A stretch of DNA of 64,000 nucleotides from Cytospora piceicola (taxonomy: Eukaryota; Ascomycota; Sordariomycetes; Diaporthales; Cytosporaceae). Both the position numbers and the translations under genes were made by a program. Positions 41,522 to 54,058 of this stretch are shown here, one piece after another (the stretch's first letter is position 1; every line of letters begins with the position of its first letter). The notes under the pieces are model-generated. The model saw only the letters and a list, made by a program, of their open reading frames with translations, made no database searches and was not told where the DNA came from. The DNA lies in assembly GCA_023375675.1 (NCBI GenBank), contig JALQBC010000013.1, forward strand, positions 682,001-746,000. The letters run 5' to 3'.

Positions 41522-42074
41522 TATTTGTGCGGCGCTTTAGACATGAATTGGGATCTGCCTGGTCTGGGTACTGATGAGCACATGCTTTGGGTTTACTACG
41601 GAATGTCATGAGATGGCGACGATGTTAGACGCAGGAACTGGCGAAGAAGCGCAATGTTTTACTATTAATCACTGCCGAGAAGACCACACATAGATGTCTG
41701 TTATCTCAATCGCAGCACTTTCCCAAAACGTTGTGGTATCGTTTGAGCCGTGTTTATCTAGCCATCACACCATCTGGTGGCAGATGATAGCATCGCGATC
41801 GGGCATATGTGCACCCCACCGGCAGCGTGCTTGCATGCATCCAATCTGCGAGCACGACATGCCGAGATTCGGAGATAGAATCGTGACGTCTGTGATAACC
41901 CCTCCAGGAGCTGGTTTGTCGTAACCCGGCAGTAGAGCTGTTTGTCGTAGACCTCGATGCCGTATTGTTCTGTATATCTCTGAGTTTCGGCCACTCGAGT
42001 TGAGAATATCGTTCCATCACAAGAAATACGCTTCTGTTTTCAGCTTCACTTTTGGAAGCATTAGACCTCACATC
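41522..42074. other. Intergenic region
   Basis: Between the transporter and the monooxygenase. No feature recognised. Confidence 0.45.
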
Positions 42075-43874
42075 ATGGCCGACAACGTAGCGCAACCTGA
42101 TACTTCCAAAGGTCATAATGACCTCGGGGGTGAAAAGAAGCATATCCTTCTCAATGCGTTTGACATGTCAACTATTGGGCATCTGTCACCTGGACAGTGG
42201 AAGGTCATATCGCCTGCTACCATGAATGTGGAGGGAACTATCCACTGACAAAGCCACAGAACCCCAATGACAAGTCTGCTACGAAGCGAAACCTGGAGTA
42301 CTGGATCGAACTTGCGAAGTTGCTCGAGCGAGGTGGCATCAATGCACTATTTCTTGCGGATACATATGGTGGTTATGACACTTACGAGGGTGAGAACTCC
42401 CTCCGAACGAGTATTGTCAGTATAATCTTGAATTGAAATAGTAAACTGACACTATACCTACCCAGACTCTCTTGATAACTGTATAAGACGTGCGGCACAG
42501 TGGCCGATGACCGATCCGACAATTGTGAGTTGCAACATCGTCAAATACATATATACTCACGCTTCATGAGATCCATTGACTGACACACAAAGCGCAGCCA
42601 ATCTCGGCAATGGCAGCAGTGACCAAGAACCTGGCCTTTGGAATCACAGCATCCACCTCCTTCGAACCGCCGTTCTTACTGGCCAAGCGTTTCTCGACCT
42701 TGGACCACTTCACGCGTGGCCGGATTGGCTGGAACGTTGTCACCGGGTGGAAGAAGGCCGCCTTCAAGGCCATCGGGATCGACAGTCCCATCGACCACGA
42801 CGAGAGGTACCGCCAGGCTGACGAGTACCTGCGGGTCCTGTACAAGTAAGTCAAGTCCTCAAACCCGACATGCGATGGGGCCCAAAGCCGGTATCTGTGC
42901 CTAGCTGACCAGCCGGAAGACTCTGGGAGGGCTCATGGTCACCCGAAGCAATCATCGAGGACGTGGCCAACGACGCCTACGCGGACCCGGACAAGATCCG
43001 GACCATCCACCACCACGGCAAGTACTACAACCTCGACACGCGCCACATCGTCGACCCGTCGCCCCAGCGGACGCCCTTCCTCTTCCAGGCCGGCACGTCC
43101 CCGGCGGGGTCCAGCTTCGCGGCGACCCACGCCGAGGCCATCTTCGTGTCCTCGCACTCCCCGGCGTCGCTCCGGCCCAAGGTGCAGAGGATCCGGGACC
43201 TGGCGGCGGCGCGGGGCCGGGACCCGGCCTCGCTCAAGTTCTTCGCGACCTTCACGCCGATCGTGGGGCGGACGGACGGGGAGGCGCGGCGGCGGCACGA
43301 GGAGCTCCGGGGGTACGCGTCGGTGGTGGGCGGGCTGGTGCTGTTCAGCGGGTGGACGGGCATCGACATCTCGCGGATCCCGCTGGACCAGGAGATCACG
43401 GCGGCGGACTCGCTCGAGGCGAACCGCGTGCTGGGCCTGCTCGAGGGCTTCACGGCCCCGAGCGAGGAGGTGCCGCGGTGGACGCCGCGGGTGGTCGCGG
43501 AGAAGGCGTGCATCGGCGGCCTGGGCCCCGTGGCGATCGGGAGCCCGGGGACGGTGGCGGACGAGATGGAGAGGTGGATCAGGGAGGCCGGGGTGGACGG
43601 GTTCAACCTCGGGTACGTGACCACGCCTGGGACGTTCGAGGAGGTCGTGGACCTGTTGATCCCGGAGCTTAGGAGGAGGGGGCTGTACCCTGAGCCGTTG
43701 GAGGAACAGCTCACTGCAAGGGAGAAGATCTATGGGAAGGGCCAGAAGGGCTTGAGAGATGACCACGTTGGGAGTAAGTATAAGTATGATGTGTACCAGG
43801 AGGAGCCTCCGTACAAGAAGGAGGACGATGATGAAGGAGGTGCAGCCAAGGCTAGTACTACAGGGCAGGATTAG
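42075..43874 (+). CDS. FMNH2-dependent monooxygenase, NtaA/SnaA/DszA (luciferase-like) family, 506 aa, five exons
   Basis: Exons: 42075-42203, 42260-42389, 42466-42524, 42598-42845, 42920-43874 (1,521 nt). Bacterial relatives open nitrilotriacetate, dibenzothiophene sulfone or related compounds using FMNH2 from a separate reductase. Family marks in order: ILLNAFDMSTIGHLSPGQWK, NALFLADTYGGYD, PISAMAAVTKNLAFGITAS, LAKRFSTLDHFTRGRIGWN with NVVTGW, RYRQADEYLRVLYKLWEG and FLFQAGTSPAGSSFAA. The TIM barrel ends near residue 430 and a charged tail (EEPPYKKEDDDEGG) follows. The third exon is only 59 nt. No flavin reductase gene is visible nearby. Fungal members are common and their substrates are largely unknown. 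Confidence 0.9.
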
Positions 43875-44629
43875 CTATAAATGTCGGAGTGTATGTCGAA
43901 TTTCATGACAAAGCTTGTGTTGACATGACCTTCGGATACTCTGGTCTCCTTCTGGTCGAGTTTCAGCGGCTGCCTCTGCAAGTTATTGTGCAGCCGAGTT
44001 ATTCTCGCGACACATGACAAGTAATATATTAGAAAACTTCAACCGATATTTACTCTTTCCACATGAAATCTACACCACGACTAGGAAGTTGCTGACTTAG
44101 ATGAGCGGCAAATCGAGTCCGTCGTTTGAGGATGAGAAACCGAATTGTTATTTATCTTCGAAAAGAGCACTTGAGGATCATTCAGGAATAATATTCGAAG
44201 TGCTTGATATATGAATATATATATATATAATGTATTTACATGTATAGGTGCTGAGAGAATAAGACGACAGGGTTTCTATATCAAAACTAGTCCGAACCTC
44301 GTCGGTATTTTTATTGACTTTGGTGGCAGTAAGTACTTGAGATCTTCTAAACGAGGGATTGGCTATGGCATTCCCCCGCTCTGTTAAACCTAAGTGCGTA
44401 ATGGGCATCTATCTAAGTATAATTCCATGTGTATTAATGTCGGTAATCATGACGGTCTTTTCTTCGAAGATAAGTATCAGGTACTTAGTACATACCTAAG
44501 TATATAATGACTCGATGCCATGATACCACCCCCAATTCCGTGTTATCCGGAGAACCAGGTAATTAACAACATCGTACCCTCCACCTATTCACTCATACAT
44601 CTCTTGAACGCAGCTCAAAGTCGTCCAAG
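43875..44629. other. Intergenic region
   Basis: AT-rich, with an (AT)n run near 44213-44230 and the palindromic stretch GGTACTTAGTACATACC near 44482. No gene seen. Confidence 0.5.
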
Positions 44630-45283
44630 ATGGCATCATTCTTTGATCTCACAAAGCCTCACCTGGCGTACTACTCGGTAAGTTTACACGACCTCGGGAC
44701 TGACCTCGTCCCCCTCACACCTCCTTCGAAGCATATTTCCCCTACACACCATTACTTAGGTACTAACAGATAACCACCAGGTGCCTGCTGCCTTCATACT
44801 GACCGTAGCGCCGCATTGCTACGCCTCGGTCATTGCCGGGAAGAGCTTCGATCTTGCATACCCGCGCAGGACAGCAGAGGTGTCCGCCAAGGACACGTCC
44901 CTGGACAAGCAGGTGGGTCTCACCTATTCTCCCCGGTCTCGTTAGGTTTCGGGGCTCCGAGCAGACAGCTCACCCACCAACCTCAGAACGTCCTCCGCAT
45001 CCACCGCGCCGAGGCCGCCATGGCAAACGGCTTCGAGACCTTGGGCATGTACGCGGGCGGCATCGCCGCGGCCGCCGGCGCCGGCGTGCCCGCCGAGACG
45101 CTGAGCTACCTGAGCGCTGGGTACCTGGCCAGCCGTGTGGCGTACAACGCCCTGTACGTCTTCTTCCAGGACAACAAGAAGCTGGCGCCGTTCAGGAGTG
45201 TCGTCTGGAACGTGGGCGTAGCGCTCATTGCTACCCTTTGGTTGAAGGCTGGGAACAGGGCCGCTGCGAGGATTATCCTTTAG
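44630..45283 (+). CDS. MAPEG-like small membrane protein, 158 aa, three exons
   Basis: Exons: 44630-44677, 44781-44912, 44987-45283 (477 nt). Four hydrophobic segments fit the MAPEG fold (microsomal glutathione transferase/leukotriene C4 synthase relatives). The segment LRIHRAEAAMANGFETLGMYAGG matches the conserved R-x-x-x-A-x-x-N-x-x-E motif of that family, including the Asn and Glu that follow the first helix. ASRVAYNALYVFFQDNK is the second characteristic region, with the Arg and Tyr that approach glutathione. Fungal members are often annotated as MAPEG proteins without known substrate. It is expected in ER or peroxisomal membranes. Confidence 0.85.
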
Positions 45284-45962
45284 AGAGTCACGAGGGCGGA
45301 GATCGTTGATCTAAGTATCGGCAGGTTTATAAACTCTACGCTTGGTCTTGGTATTGTAGGAAGAGGGGGGTCGGGGGGGGGCAAAATATGCATTCACAGC
45401 GGATGGCGTAAAGACTTATCCGTGAGAAGGTTGTCCTCGCATGTACTATGTAGTTGCGATGCTGAATATTGTTGGATATTCAACATCTCGGTCATAATCT
45501 CTGGTCTTGACCCTCGAAGTCCATCCAGTGGCATTTGAGTTTCCCGGGCCAGCCAAGTCTTCGCATCGTGGGAACCTTTGTTCCCTTTCCTCCCATGCCG
45601 AGAACCTTGAACATAAGGAAGATAATATTCTCGTAAGACAGTCAGAGAAGTGTGTAAAAATGAAGAAGCAAGAAGAAGAAGAAGGGAAAGAAAGAAAAAA
45701 GGGTCTTTGGTATCCTTGAAAAGATGTAACGCCACCAAACCACACGCATGCGGTTTTCTGTCTTCCTTTTCTCGTATGTGCATAAGCCACCAGTGACCAG
45801 CCCTCACTGTCAAGAAGGTAAAAGAGCAGACAAGAAGACAGGACGACCTCTAGTCTTCTGTTCTCGAAGGAGAGAAAAAAAAGCAAGGAAGAAGGAGCTG
45901 CATAACCATGGCCAGAAAAAGAAAAAAGAGCCACGCACCCTCCCCCCTCCCCACCTACCCAC
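45284..45962. other. Convergent intergenic region
   Basis: G-runs at 45365-45380 (GGGGGG T C G9) and a purine-rich stretch at 45660-45705. No gene seen. Confidence 0.5.
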
Positions 45963-47948
45963 TCAACCCCTCAACGTGGCAACCAGCCCCCTCAGGTCCC
46001 TCCCGTTCGCCACCAGCGCGTCGCGGCACCCCGCGCAGACCCGCGCCGAGCAGTGCGAGCACGTGAACCGCGCGCCCCGGTCCCGCACCAGGCACGACGC
46101 GCAGCCGAGGGGGTGCGCCTCGTTCTTGGAGAAGACGAGGACGGCGTGCCCGCCGAAGCAGTCGAGCTGCGACTCCCTGAGGGGCGGCGCGGGAAGCACG
46201 TCCCCGGGAAGGAAGACCCGGGAGAACTCGGGCGTGGGCCGGTAGTCCGCGTCGCCGGGGGAGGCGGGCGCGAGGTAGTAGTCGCTGTTTTGGTGGTTGT
46301 GATGGTGGTTGCTGTTGTTGTTGCTGCTGCTGCTGCTGTGGGCGGTGCTGCTGGTCGCGGCCGGTGGGGAGCTGGCCCAGGCCGAGCCGTACTCGCTCAT
46401 CCTCATGGGCGGCGCGGCAAAGGGAGAGCCGGGACCCTGCTCGTGCGCCGGGCCCGCGGAGCTACCAGGCCGCGAGCCGTACGCAGGCGCGCCGGCGGGA
46501 GAGCCGGCGGCAGGAGTCAGGCGGCCGGCAGACCCGGGGCGCCGGGGGGCGCCGAAACGCGGCGCCGCGGGAGGGGAGGGGCTGGAGCGCAGCGAGGACC
46601 TCGGGGGCAGGGCCGGCAGGGGCCCGGAGGGAGGGGGCCCGGCGGCGGCGGCGGCACCGGCGGCGGAGCTGGCGCCCTTGACGAAGTCCTCGGGGATCAT
46701 GCTCAGGGGCCTTCCGTCGCTGGGCGGCGTGATGGGGAGGCCGGGGGACGCCGGGGACATGGTGTCGGCGACGTAGTCCCGGGTCTCGTCCTTGTCGTAC
46801 TCGGGCGTGGGCGGGCGGCGGACCTCTGGCGACCTCGCGGGGCTCGGGTCGGCCGCCCAGTAGGCGCGGTCGGCGAAGCCGTTTTCCACTTCCTGGGCGT
46901 ACATTGAAAAGCCGTCTGGCTCGGCCCTGGGCTCTTTGTTGCCTGTGAGCTCAGCTGGCGGGTTCCTAGGTAACGACCTATTCGAAGCTGATGGCCGGAT
47001 GGTGTGGGCACGAGCGGAGCCAGGGGAGTTCAAGATGGTGGTTTCATGGTCGAGCCCGAAGAAAGGAGTTGGTGGTTTTGACGGAGAAGCGTCTTGTGGT
47101 GGTGAGCTGCCGGACTGCTGAGATGAGGCTGCTGTTGACCCGTGGGAGGATTTGAGCTTGAGCTCAGCAACACTCAAAGCCTTTTCCGACTTCACAGAGC
47201 GCCGGCGCCATAGTTGTCCATATGGGGGCGACTGGCTGGTCAGAGACTTAGGGGAGGTGCTCATCAGGTCCCCCGGCGCGGAGGGTAGAGCTCTGGAGCT
47301 TCTAGGTGTCGTGGGACTCTGGCTGTCGTTTGCTGACGGTGTTGGACGACGATGACGACTACCCGGAACTCCTCCTTGGACAGCGCCGGGCTGTGGCTGT
47401 GGACTAACAATTTCCATCTTGGAGGACACAAGAGTTGACACGGACAATGAAGACACAGAGACTGGCTTGGTAGTAGGTCCTCCAGGTATTTTCTTCCGCG
47501 GAACTCTTGGTGGTGATGTGATCTCTCCTGAAGACCGACTGGATGAGAATGCCTTTGTTGCAGGGGTTATGGGTGGGCTATAAAGAGACTCGATAGGAGA
47601 GATATCATCACATCGAATCGGCTGTGGACGTGATGGACTCTTGGTGCTACCTCCGCTACCCACAGGCTTCCTCTTGGGTATGGCAGTTGGTGGACTGTTG
47701 ATCCTTGTCAAGCCGGGAACTGGCGGAAACGACGGTGACTCCGTCAACTTGTAGGCCACGGTGGAGGACTGTGTCAGTCTCACAGTAGTATCCTTCGGAG
47801 GAAGAGGCGGCCCTGAGGGAAGAGAATCTTTTCTGACAGGCAAGACAACTCTCCTAAGACGTTCAAAAGAAGGTGGCGCAGGAAGGGCCTTTGAATAACG
47901 CGAGCGGCCCCCAGCCTTGGGGGGCATCAAGGATGATGTCTCCATCAT
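45963..47948 (-). CDS. Proline/serine-rich protein with C-terminal Cys cluster, 661 aa
   Basis: Single exon. The N-terminal ~560 residues are disordered and full of Pro, Ser and Ala, with many PxxP and SP sites (KALPAPPSFERL, SGPPLPPKD), so it could be an SH3/WW-binding scaffold. An Asn/His/Ser run lies near 540-555. The last ~65 residues are different and look folded: GGHAVLVFSKNEAHPLGCAS, then C-x2-C, C-x2-C and C-x2-C pairs (CASC, CSHC, CAGC), a likely zinc-binding module. I do not recognise a named family. Extreme GC content creates long false frames on the plus strand. Confidence 0.72.
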   Translation of the reverse strand: MMETSSLMPPKAGGRSRYSKALPAPPSFERLRRVVLPVRKDSLPSGPPLPPKDTTVRLTQSSTVAYKLTESPSFPPVPGLTRINSPPTAIPKRKPVGSGGSTKSPSRPQPIRCDDISPIESLYSPPITPATKAFSSSRSSGEITSPPRVPRKKIPGGPTTKPVSVSSLSVSTLVSSKMEIVSPQPQPGAVQGGVPGSRHRRPTPSANDSQSPTTPRSSRALPSAPGDLMSTSPKSLTSQSPPYGQLWRRRSVKSEKALSVAELKLKSSHGSTAASSQQSGSSPPQDASPSKPPTPFFGLDHETTILNSPGSARAHTIRPSASNRSLPRNPPAELTGNKEPRAEPDGFSMYAQEVENGFADRAYWAADPSPARSPEVRRPPTPEYDKDETRDYVADTMSPASPGLPITPPSDGRPLSMIPEDFVKGASSAAGAAAAAGPPPSGPLPALPPRSSLRSSPSPPAAPRFGAPRRPGSAGRLTPAAGSPAGAPAYGSRPGSSAGPAHEQGPGSPFAAPPMRMSEYGSAWASSPPAATSSTAHSSSSSNNNSNHHHNHQNSDYYLAPASPGDADYRPTPEFSRVFLPGDVLPAPPLRESQLDCFGGHAVLVFSKNEAHPLGCASCLVRDRGARFTCSHCSARVCAGCRDALVANGRDLRGLVATLRG

Positions 47949-50253
47949 TATGTTGTGTGCCGTGGACCCCCTTTCGCGGACGTCGTTAAGGAAACACCCG
48001 GTTTAGCACGAGAAGGGCTTGCCGTGGAGCAGTATCACATCACACAGGGGGATCCTATCTTATGCGCCTGGGCCGCAAGTAACACTCCGTACCCCCAGCG
48101 AGGTAACAGGGAGGATACTGGGTAGGGTCTCGACCGGCAAGAGTGCGAGCTCAGGATGCCGACAGGGCCAACGCTGATGAAGAAGATTTGTCACAGACAG
48201 AGCCAGGACCCGCCGGTGGTGTTGCGAATATATTCCTCTCGTGCTAATGATGTCGACAGGCGGACTTTGCCTTAGTACGCCGGAGAGTTTGTTGCAATAT
48301 AGCTCCGAGGCCTGGGTGAAGTGGAACCCTCGTCTCTCCCCCTCCCCTGTCCAAGCTGGATGTATGATCCAGGAAAGTTGGCACCGGAAAGCACTTACGC
48401 CGGTTCAGAGACGACAGGTCGGGCCGCTAACATTGGATAACATATGACCTCCCTCGTGCATGCACCTGTTGATATACGCCGTAAACACCCATGTGATGGT
48501 GGAGGTGGCGGCTGCCAAGAGAGGCCTCTGGGCAGCTGGGCTGTAAGGCAGGCTGGCAGGGCTGTCCGGGTATATGGTATACCGGTATACAGTAATAAGA
48601 TGGCACCTTGGGAGTGTGGCAACAAGGAGTCCGAGAATGGGTTGGCGTGGGGACATCTGATCCCTGGGCATCCTGAAACACGATTATTTTTGGAAAGGTC
48701 CTGCTTATTACCAAGAAGGTATATGGTAATAAATCTGACAAGCGGCCAGTAATATTGTCGGTTTGACAAATACGGTAGAGAACTGAAGCAGTGACATTTT
48801 CGTTTTCGAGTACATCAAGAATTCGAGTAGTCATACTGTAGTGTAAATATCCGGGATTATTGCAGACTTTGTACTCTCCCGGACGATTTTTGTTTACAGT
48901 ATGTGTCTCGGCAGATGACTGGCATGAAGGTCGAAATTTGAGCCCCAGGATGAACATGGTGTGACACCAACAAGATGAGATGAAAGAGAGGAAAGAGGCT
49001 GAGAGTACCTACATCCAGGCTTATTAGCCACAGGGGCTTGTCAGGGAATACAGTAACACAAAGTAAACACCCAGACGATCGGTCATCATCAACAGGTGCC
49101 TTGGTGCCCAGGTGTGCTGGAAGAATCCTACAGAGAAATGTACATGTTAGTCCAGTCTCCTTCATCTCTTCCCCGAGGATCCCGAGATCTAGATGCATTC
49201 CCATGGAATGGGCCACGATGGGCTTTGCCGCAGGGCTCGGACCTCGAGGGACCATCCTTGAAGAGACTAAATTGCACCTGACGAGAGTCCTACGCCATAA
49301 CTTAGACTGCTTTGCGGTGTGTGCTGACTTTCTGGATGCTTCGGGACCCTCGCTCGGTCTCATGGGACCTCTTAATGGCGACGGTGATGGTGATACCGGT
49401 AGTTGGTCTACCGGTAGTTGATCAGTTGCATGCGAGCCTCTGCTGAAGTATGTAAACATGGAATTATGGGTCCTGTCTTTTTGCTCCTCTTTTCATCTTG
49501 GAGCTAAGGCCTTCATGTTCGTTCTTCAGTTTCTCTCTGAAGTGTGCTTTTGACTCAAGGATCAAGTGATCAAGCTTGTTGAAATTGTGAATGAGGTGAG
49601 CTGCTCCCAGGAATGCAGGGGCGACATAATAAATTAAATGGCGGATATCTGGGCTGCGGCCAATTTGTGGCCTGCGTGCGCATCATCAGCTTCTTCCTGC
49701 GTTCAACCGTCTGCGGGATCGTCCTTCATCCTGATTAATAATATGGATCTGTCTCCTGCAGCGGGGCTCATCATGTATGCACAATACTTAGTACGTGCTG
49801 TACAACTGAGTGAGTGCATGCTCAAGTCGGCCGAGATGTTGCGATGCGGGGATCTTTTGCTTCATTCGCGAGGATGAGGGCGACGGTGGAGAAATGACGA
49901 GCTGAAGGTGTCCTCCAGTCAACACACCGGTCCTCAGAATCGGCCAAGCAGGGAGACGGAGTCTAATTCATGGTCACTTCCTCCGGATGTAGACCCAGAT
50001 ATATACCGAGGCGTCGGCGAGTGGTGACAGCCATGCCCGGGATTGCGTTATCAAGGAGATATCCGCACCGGGAGCAACATGCACCGGCACGACAATCATA
50101 CAGTTGCCCCCGCAATCGGCCGGCACAATTTCTTGATATAAATGTGCAAGTGATGATACATTTATCACTGCTCTCCAAAAGGGCAAATGCTTCTGAAAGG
50201 GCTGCGGGATCTTGTGGCTTTTGAGAGAGAGCGCGAGAGAGAGTGATTCCAAG
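47949..50253. other. Intergenic region, 2.3 kb
   Basis: No convincing gene. The 127-codon plus frame at 49038 and the 200-codon minus frame at 48857 overlap each other and lack coding character. GATACCGGTAGTTGGTCTACCGGTAG-type repeats lie near 49391-49420. Confidence 0.45.
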
Positions 50254-52373
50254 ATGGGCGACCACGACCACGACGAGAGCCGACAGACCTCGCTCCTGCG
50301 CGACGGGCCAACGGAAGCAAGCCCCCTCCTTGGGGGCCTGGATGGCGCAAACGCGGGCCCTACCGTCGCCTTCAACGGCACAATCGCCGGCTCCTCCACG
50401 CCAGGGTCCGGGGGTCCCACCGCCGTTGGGGCTGACGATGAGGGCGAGGCGGTGGAGGAGGTCCGCGAGGGCATCCCGGAGATGGCCAAGAGGCTGCACA
50501 TCCTGCTCCCGGCAATAGGCATAGGCGTCTTCCTGTGCGCCCTCGACCAGCTGCTCGCCGTGGCGACGTACGCCAAGATCGGGAGCGACCTCCACGCGCT
50601 GAACAGCACGAGCTGGATCGCCACGGCGTGAGTTCCCCTCCTCCTTCACAGTTGTGACCGCGGCATGGCAGGGGCGAGAACGGGCTGACTGACACCGGGC
50701 GCAAGGTATTTCCTCACCCTCACGAGCTGCCAGCCTCTCTACGGCAAGCTCAGTGACATATTCGGCCGGAAGGAGTGCCTGCTCTTCTCCTATGTCGTGT
50801 TTGGCGTGGGCTGCCTGGGCTGCGGCCTCGCGGGTGACATTTCACAGCTCATCGTCGCGAGAGCGGTGGCGGGGATAGGGGGCGGCGGTATGAACGCTGT
50901 CGTCTCGATCCTGCTGACTGACATCGTGCCCCTGCGGGACCGTGGCGTCTGGCAGGGCTACATGAATATCATATTTGGGATGGGAACTGCTACCGGGGCG
51001 CCGTTGGGTGGCCTGCTTGCGGAGAGTCTGGGTTGGAGATGGTGAGTTGATGTTTTGTTACTGTTTCGATTTTCCCGCGCAAAGTGAATGTGATCTATGA
51101 ATAGTCAGATCGTTACGCGGAGTGGAAGCGAGGAGAAGGACGACCAGAGAAGCAAGAGAAGCACACAAGTCAGGACAGAAACCGACCTGACAAACCAGCC
51201 GAGACTGACGATTTCTCCACACACGCACAACAGGTCCTTCATCGGGCAAGTCCCCTTCGTGGCCCTGGCCTTCGTCACCGTCCACCTCGTCCTCCACCTC
51301 CCGGAGCGCGACACCTCGCACTGGCGCGAGAAGCTCTCCCGCGTCGACTTCCTCGGCGCCGCCCTCCTCGTGTCCGCCGTGCTCAGCCTGCTCGCCGGCC
51401 TCGACGCGGGCGCCGGCGCCGGGTGGCGCGGGGCCCGGGCCCTCGCCCCCCTGGCCGCCTCCCCGGCCCTGTTCGCCGCCTTCCTCCTCGCCGAGGCCCG
51501 CGCCGCCTCGCACCCCTTCGCCCCGGGCCGCATCATCTTCGCGCCCGCCCTCGCCGCCGGCTACCTCTGCAACTTCTTCGGCGTCCTGGGCCAGATGCCC
51601 GTCCTCTTCTTCCTGCCCCTGCTGTACCAGGCCGTCGGCGGCGCCTCGGCCGCCCGGGCCGGCGTGCTGCTGATCCCGAGCTCCGTCTTCGGCGTCGGCG
51701 CCTCCCTCACCTCCGGCTTCGTCATCCGCAGGACCGGCCGGTACTACTGGGTCAACGTCGCCGGCTGGGGCTTGCTGCTGCTGAGCACCGTGCCCATGGT
51801 GCTGTTCTCGGGGGCCTGGGCTAGCTCGCAGGTTGGCACTTCCGTCGCGCTGGCCATGTTGGCTACTGGCGCCGGGACGGGTTGGTTTCCCCCTTTTCCA
51901 TCCATCGTCCTGCCAATTCTCTTCATCTCTCTCTCTCTCTCTCTCTCTTCCTCTCTCTCTCACTCTGCTCAAGACAGCCAGCTGACTTTTTCGACACAGG
52001 CATCACGACCTCCCTGGTCGCGCTCCTCTCCAACGCGTCGCGGGAGGACACCGCCGTCGTCATCGCGTGCTCCTACCTCTTCCGCTCGCTCGGCTCGGCC
52101 ATCGGCGTCAGCGTCGCCTCGGCCATCCTGCAGCAGGTCCTCCGGTCGCAGCTGGCGGCGCGGCTGGGCGGCGGCGACGCCGCGCGGGAGGTCGAGGAGC
52201 GCGTCCGGGAGAGCCTCGACTACATCAGGGAGCTGCCGCCCGCCACGGCCGAGGCCGTCCGCCGGTGCTACCAGGTCGCTGCCACGGCCGTGTTTGCCTT
52301 CCAGGGGCTGCCCATCGCCCTGGCGTTCGTCTCGTCCTTCTTCGTGAGGGAGAAGAGCCTCGGGGGGAAGTAG
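50254..52373 (+). CDS. MFS transporter, Vba/Fnx-type (DHA2-like), 576 aa, four exons
   Basis: Exons: 50254-50627, 50706-51041, 51234-51880, 52000-52373 (1,731 nt). The cytosolic N-terminus (~85 residues) has a dileucine-like SPLLGG element after acidic residues, common in vacuolar membrane proteins. The body has about 14 membrane segments. ALDQLLAVATYAKIGSDL corresponds to the DHA2/Vba TM1 motif, PLYGKLSDIFGRKECLLF to motif A, and GIGGGGMNAVVSILLTDIVP to the following segment. Closest in style are fission-yeast Fnx1 and yeast Vba proteins that move basic amino acids into the vacuole; multidrug export is the alternative. Intron 2 is unusually long (192 nt) and intron 3 contains a CT microsatellite. 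A G-run follows the stop. Confidence 0.88.
51928..51962 (+). repeat. CT microsatellite inside an intron
   Basis: TCTCTC repeats with one interruption, in intron 3 of the Vba/Fnx-like gene. They form a long polypyrimidine tract ahead of the CTGACTTTTTCGACACAG acceptor. Confidence 0.8.
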
Positions 52374-54058
52374 GGGGGGGGGGGGTTGGGAAGGCCGGCC
52401 CGGTGGCGTACGTGAGGACTGGCCGCTGGACTTTGGGCTGGTGTCGCGCTTGTGCGTTCCTGTGGCCTCATATTCAATACCATATGAGCACAGCCAAGTG
52501 AACATCCGTGCCACATCTTATGGTCATAGTCAGGTAGACTAGAACAGGAAATGAGGACTGAAGTTCATTGCGAAAGCCCACGTGATATTCCCTAGCAATG
52601 ACACCAATCTTCCACTGACCCAAAATACCAATATAATACAAACAAACACTGCCTACCGGTACTTCCAAACTTACCACAAGCAGTACCTACTGCCATTGCA
52701 CCTACGGCTGAATGCTAGTAGATGACACCGAAGGCGACCGAAGCCCCAAGCCGCGGTGGTGGTTGCCTCGGCACAGATCTTTTTCTTCTGGCGGGTTCCC
52801 CAGTCAAGTCTTTTGTTCCCGGTACTTCTCTTGAGATGAGGAGGTAGGGACCGAATATGTCCTTTCCTGACAAAACATATGACATCTATATTGCTGCAGT
52901 CTTTGCTAGTTCGTGGTCAATTATACGAATTGCCGGGAATCGGTATGGCCATGTCAGCGAGGGCTATTCCGGCAGGGGCAGATGCAGAAGCGATGCGCAG
53001 ACAGGTATGCCCCCTGCTGCAGGATGTGTCAACATCTGCAGTCGACGTCTGCAGTCCCGTGGCTGTTGGAGTACGGATCTCATGTGAAGGGGCAGGTGGA
53101 GCAATTCGAGGTACCTTGAGACCGCGCGGGCAGTGCGGAGATGAGATGTCCAATGCATGCTGTCACCGTCGACAGGAAAGTGATCTCAGGTGTCAACAGG
53201 TCCTCGACATCTCCCCACATGGTCACAATTCTAACCGCAACGACTGACCTTGTTTTACTGGAATCACGCGTGAGAGCCCGGCGAAGACCTGCGCAACCCG
53301 ACTGCTACACCGTCCAGGAAGACAAAGTAGCCGTGCGGACCGTCGAGGAGGCCATGCGTCGATTGGAGAAGCTGATTCGCAGGAGTCGTTGGCAGATGTC
53401 TCCCATTTCCATCATAAATGGACTACCTCCTTATCTACAACATCCCCCCCGCAGTCCTGGAGGTCGCAACGCCAGCATCTCCTCCTCCCACTCAACGCCT
53501 TCCTTCTCGCAAGGCACACCGGCACACCGGCACAACCCCCCCGCCTTCCTCTCCCTTCCTCCTTCTCTCTTCGTTGTCTCATTCGTCATAAAGGACCACC
53601 ACGTGGCTGACGATGGCATGGGGGGATATCTGGGATATCAAGGCTGCAATAAAACCGAAAGACGACGAAACGGCAAAAAAAAAACACACAACCAAAACCT
53701 GGCCAGTGTGTGTGTGTGTGTGTGTGTGTGTAGAGTGATAAAACGCATGGCCGTCCTGGACCCCAAAGGATCCTCCGCGGTCGGCCATGCTCTTTCTATA
53801 ATGTTTTGAGTTTTTGTTCTTTTTTCCCTTTCTCCTTTCTCCAACCAAGCAACACCGATGGGGAAAACGATACCCGTGCAGCACATCTTTTCCCTGCCGT
53901 GTTGAGCAATATCAACGATGACGACCAGGTCCGGGACTCCTTCAGAGCCCCTCCGAGCCGTAACTCAAACTTCTGAACCTTGCCCTCGCGGGGTGGGGAC
54001 TGCGGTCCGTGTCACCGTTGAACGCAAAGGCGCGATCCCAAGTCTCCTTGCCCCTCGC
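52374..54058. other. Intergenic region, 1.7 kb
   Basis: It starts with a G-run and contains a (GT)n microsatellite at 53707-53731. Frames crossing 53141-53809 are low-complexity and not called. Confidence 0.5.
53707..53731 (+). repeat. (GT)n microsatellite
   Basis: About 12 uninterrupted GT units. Confidence 0.9.

Noticed and set aside
48857..49459. Overlapping 200-codon minus and 127-codon plus frames
   Set aside because: They oppose each other, lack motifs and show no codon bias like the neighbouring genes.
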